From Bifidobacterium mongoliense DSM 21395 (GTDB lineage Bacteria > Actinomycetota > Actinomycetes > Actinomycetales > Bifidobacteriaceae): DNA of 64,000 nucleotides. The stretch covers positions 16,113-80,112 of the forward strand of contig NZ_JGZE01000013.1 in the NCBI RefSeq assembly GCF_000741285.1, read 5' to 3'. Shown here in pieces: positions 62,524 through 64,000 of the stretch. A program made the position numbers and the translations under genes. The notes under the pieces were generated by a model, which searched no databases, was not told the DNA's origin, and was given only the letters and a program-made list of their open reading frames with translations. Every line of letters begins with the position of its first letter. Position 1 is the first letter of the stretch.

Positions 62524-62794
62524 GATTGGCATAGACGGTTTGGGTGATATGGAATTCGACCGGCGGAATTCCGCCATTGTTTTTTGCTATCGCTCGACTT
62601 GCCTGACGAATCCTGACATAACGATGATCGCAGTGGTCCCGGGGCGGTCGGAGGATCCCCCGATGTGGTTAAGCGCGGATGCGGCCCAGGATGGTGGTTC
62701 CTGACCATGCTCAGATGATCAGAATAAGGGTTGTAGGGGTTAGAGGTCCATAACGCGTGGTGGGTGGGTCCGGTTTTCGGTTACCTGGAATACG

Positions 62795-62827
62795 AAAAAC
62801 ACCTTGGAACCGAAATTCCAAGGTGTT
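62795..62827 (-). terminator. terminator of the tRNA fragment
   Basis: Perfect 12-bp stem AACACCTTGGAA / TTCCAAGGTGTT (62798-62809 and 62816-62827), loop CCGAAA, with five A's on the plus strand (U tract on the minus strand). It lies just past the tRNA 3' end. Confidence 0.88.
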
Positions 62828-62832
62828 GCAAG

Positions 62833-62873
62833 TGCCCCCGCGGGGATTCGAACCCCGGACACTCTGCTTCAAG
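62833..62873 (-). tRNA. 3' fragment of a tRNA gene (likely att site)
   Basis: Minus strand shows CGGGG TTCGAAT CCCCG (T arm) and CGGGGGC plus A (acceptor 3' strand), preceded by about 16 bases compatible with the anticodon region. The matching GCCCCCG 5' acceptor strand is absent to the right, so this is a partial copy. The original tRNA identity cannot be assigned (Arg- or Glu-type acceptor). Confidence 0.7.
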
Positions 62874-63022
62874 GATGGTACGCAGGCATGCTACTCATGT
62901 GCGCGATGATGGCAAACGTAGAAGCTAGGTAAGCGACCGTCGTCCATCGTATCGGTATTTACCGACCTACCGATACATCAGATCCATCGTCATATCCAAT
63001 TGGATTCAGACGACAGCCGTAC

Positions 63023-63050
63023 TTGACAAATATACCTTGAAAGGTATCAT
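63023..63050 (+). promoter_or_regulatory. higBA promoter and operator
   Basis: TTGACA at 63023-63028 and TATCAT at 63045-63050, 16-base spacing. The inverted repeat ATACCTT-GA-AAGGTAT (63032-63047) lies between them, so it is a good autoregulatory operator. The toxin ATG at 63057 follows almost at the expected start site. Confidence 0.7.
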
Positions 63051-63056
63051 TAGGAT

Positions 63057-63407
63057 ATGTGGGAAATAGAAATGAGCCCCATCAGGGACTGGCTGCGCAC
63101 CCTCGACGATGACACCATCGCCCAGATAATCCACGCCGCCGAACTACTGGCGCAAGAGGGGCCCAATCTACGTCGGCCACTGGTCGGCAAGATAACAGGC
63201 TCCAGCATCAAGGCCCTCAAGGAGCTGCGCCCCGGTTCCATCGGACACAGCGAGGTACGCATCCTCTTCGTGTTCGACCCGCATCGCCGCGCCATCATGC
63301 TGGTGGGCGGCGACAAAAGCGGCAAGTGGAACAAATGGTACAAGACGGCCATCCCGCAGGCGGAGCGAACCTACCAACAATGGATGGACGAGAACGAAGG
63401 AGACTGA
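63057..63407 (+). CDS. HigB/Gp49-like toxin
   Basis: 116 residues: MWEIEMSPIRDWLRTLDDDT, HAAELLAQEGPNLRRPLVGK, IKALKELRPGSIGHSEVRIL and FVFDPHRRAIMLVGGDKSGK. This is the RelE-superfamily Gp49/HigB pattern, with RPGSxxHSEVRIL around the active face; members cleave mRNA on the ribosome. The MWEIE start is preferred because family members begin this way. Followed immediately by its antitoxin. Confidence 0.87.
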   Translation: MWEIEMSPIRDWLRTLDDDTIAQIIHAAELLAQEGPNLRRPLVGKITGSSIKALKELRPGSIGHSEVRILFVFDPHRRAIMLVGGDKSGKWNKWYKTAIPQAERTYQQWMDENEGD

Positions 63408-63408
63408 T

Positions 63409-63720
63409 ATGACCAGCTACACACTCGACGACCTGATCCGCGAACGCAACATCAGCCCCGAGAAGATGGAGGCCGCCCGCAACCGCATCGACGAATACGT
63501 TCAGGCGTATGAGCTCAAAGAGGCCCGCAAGGCCGCCAATCTGACCCAGCGGGACATCGCCGCCCGCATGGGCGTAAGCCAGAAACGGGTCAGCGTGCTC
63601 GAATCTGGAGACATCGCCCACGTGGAACTCGACACCCTCCGCCGTTACCTGAAGAGCTTGGGCGCGACACTGAGCGTCATAGCCACGATGCCGGACGGCG
63701 CGACAATGCGTATCCAATAA
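63409..63720 (+). CDS. HigA-type XRE antitoxin
   Basis: 103 residues. The HTH is KAANLTQRDIAARMGVSQKR, VSVLESGDIAHVELDTLRRY and LKSLGATLSVIATM. It starts one base after the toxin stop, so it is co-transcribed. It should neutralise the toxin and repress the operon at the inverted repeat. Confidence 0.87.
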   Translation: MTSYTLDDLIRERNISPEKMEAARNRIDEYVQAYELKEARKAANLTQRDIAARMGVSQKRVSVLESGDIAHVELDTLRRYLKSLGATLSVIATMPDGATMRIQ

Positions 63721-63858
63721 CCATCGTTCCGCAAAACACTAATCCATAGAGCAGGTGCACGATTAGAAACATCAGTCTCAAACATGCTGAATCTAGGGGG
63801 GGGGCAGGGGGGTGCGGCGAAAAGTGGGACTGTTTTTTGGTCCCGGATTGGAGCCGTG

Positions 63859-64000
63859 ATGTTTAAGGCTGAGACGCGTCGTTTGGCGTTGCGTTTGGTG
63901 TTGGAGGAGGGCATGACGCCGTTGGAGGCGGCGGAGTGGATGCGCGCGCGTGGCGGGCCGGCACCGTCGGCGAGCTCGGTGCGGCATTGGCGTGGCGAGT
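63859..64000 (+). CDS. insertion-sequence transposase OrfA-like, cut by the window end
   Basis: Start ATG 63859 (GTG 63856 also possible) reading MFKAETRRLALRLVLEEGMT, AAEWMRARGGPAPSASSVRH and WRGE at the edge. The short helix-turn-helix N-terminus and downstream WRG resemble IS3-family OrfA. Upstream (about 63815-63850) is AAAAGTGGGACTGTTTTTTGG, which may be the terminal repeat. Confidence 0.65.
   Translation, partial: MFKAETRRLALRLVLEEGMTPLEAAEWMRARGGPAPSASSVRHWRGE

Overview
The window comes from a high-GC Gram-positive chromosome that fits Bifidobacterium. Supporting signs are a rpsF-ssb-rpsR-rplI operon, a mevalonate (not MEP) isoprenoid pathway, DivIVA-type and galactofuranosyltransferase-like cell-envelope genes, and GTG/TTG starts with many ATGA/GTGA overlaps. 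No species is claimed.

Positions 1-25.46 kb hold most of a temperate siphovirus-type prophage, cut by the left window edge. Reading leftwards on the minus strand from about 20.5 kb come antirepressor, HTH/excisionase-like, DivIVA-domain and SSB genes, a replication initiator with lambda-ori-like iterons inside it, HNH, RusA, a lipoprotein, an oligoribonuclease-like gene, and a visibly lower-GC two-gene cassette with a DUF4145 protein. These are followed by HNH, TerS, TerL, portal, MuF, scaffold, capsid, connectors, tail tube, tail chaperones with a -1 frameshift site, and a tape measure running off the window. The lysogeny side (20.5-25.4 kb) has divergent HTH regulators around an operator, an ImmA-like peptidase, a membrane-anchored HIRAN protein, small ORFs and a tyrosine integrase abutting the 3' end of tRNA-Val(UAC), the evident attachment site. 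Lysis genes and the other att site would lie left of the window.

Positions 25.5-62.2 kb are chromosomal. They hold a four-repeat DivIVA protein, a polytopic envelope protein, a GT2 glycosyltransferase, a frameshifted LTA-synthase-like gene and rmlB. Next is a mevalonate operon: mevalonate kinase, diphosphomevalonate decarboxylase, and a single ORF fusing phosphomevalonate kinase to type 2 IPP isomerase, followed by a 3-methyladenine glycosylase. Then come prs, two divergent zinc-ribbon membrane proteins, the ribosomal protein/SSB operon, a siderophore-interacting-type flavoprotein, a TetR regulator, an alpha/beta hydrolase, a DUF1304 protein, an amber-interrupted membrane protein, an APC permease, a TrpXYZ-like ABC transporter, yaaA, an OFA-family MFS transporter, a small membrane protein, an HxlR regulator and a pyruvate oxidase broken by a one-base shift in a G run.

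After a 21-bp minisatellite, the last 1.2 kb starts what looks like a second integrated element. It begins with a 3' tRNA fragment that keeps its terminator, then a HigBA-like toxin-antitoxin pair, and then the start of a transposase cut by the window end. Several genes carry visible lesions (ltaS-like, the small membrane protein at 50.2-50.7 kb, pyruvate oxidase); these may be real decay, phase variation or sequencing errors.
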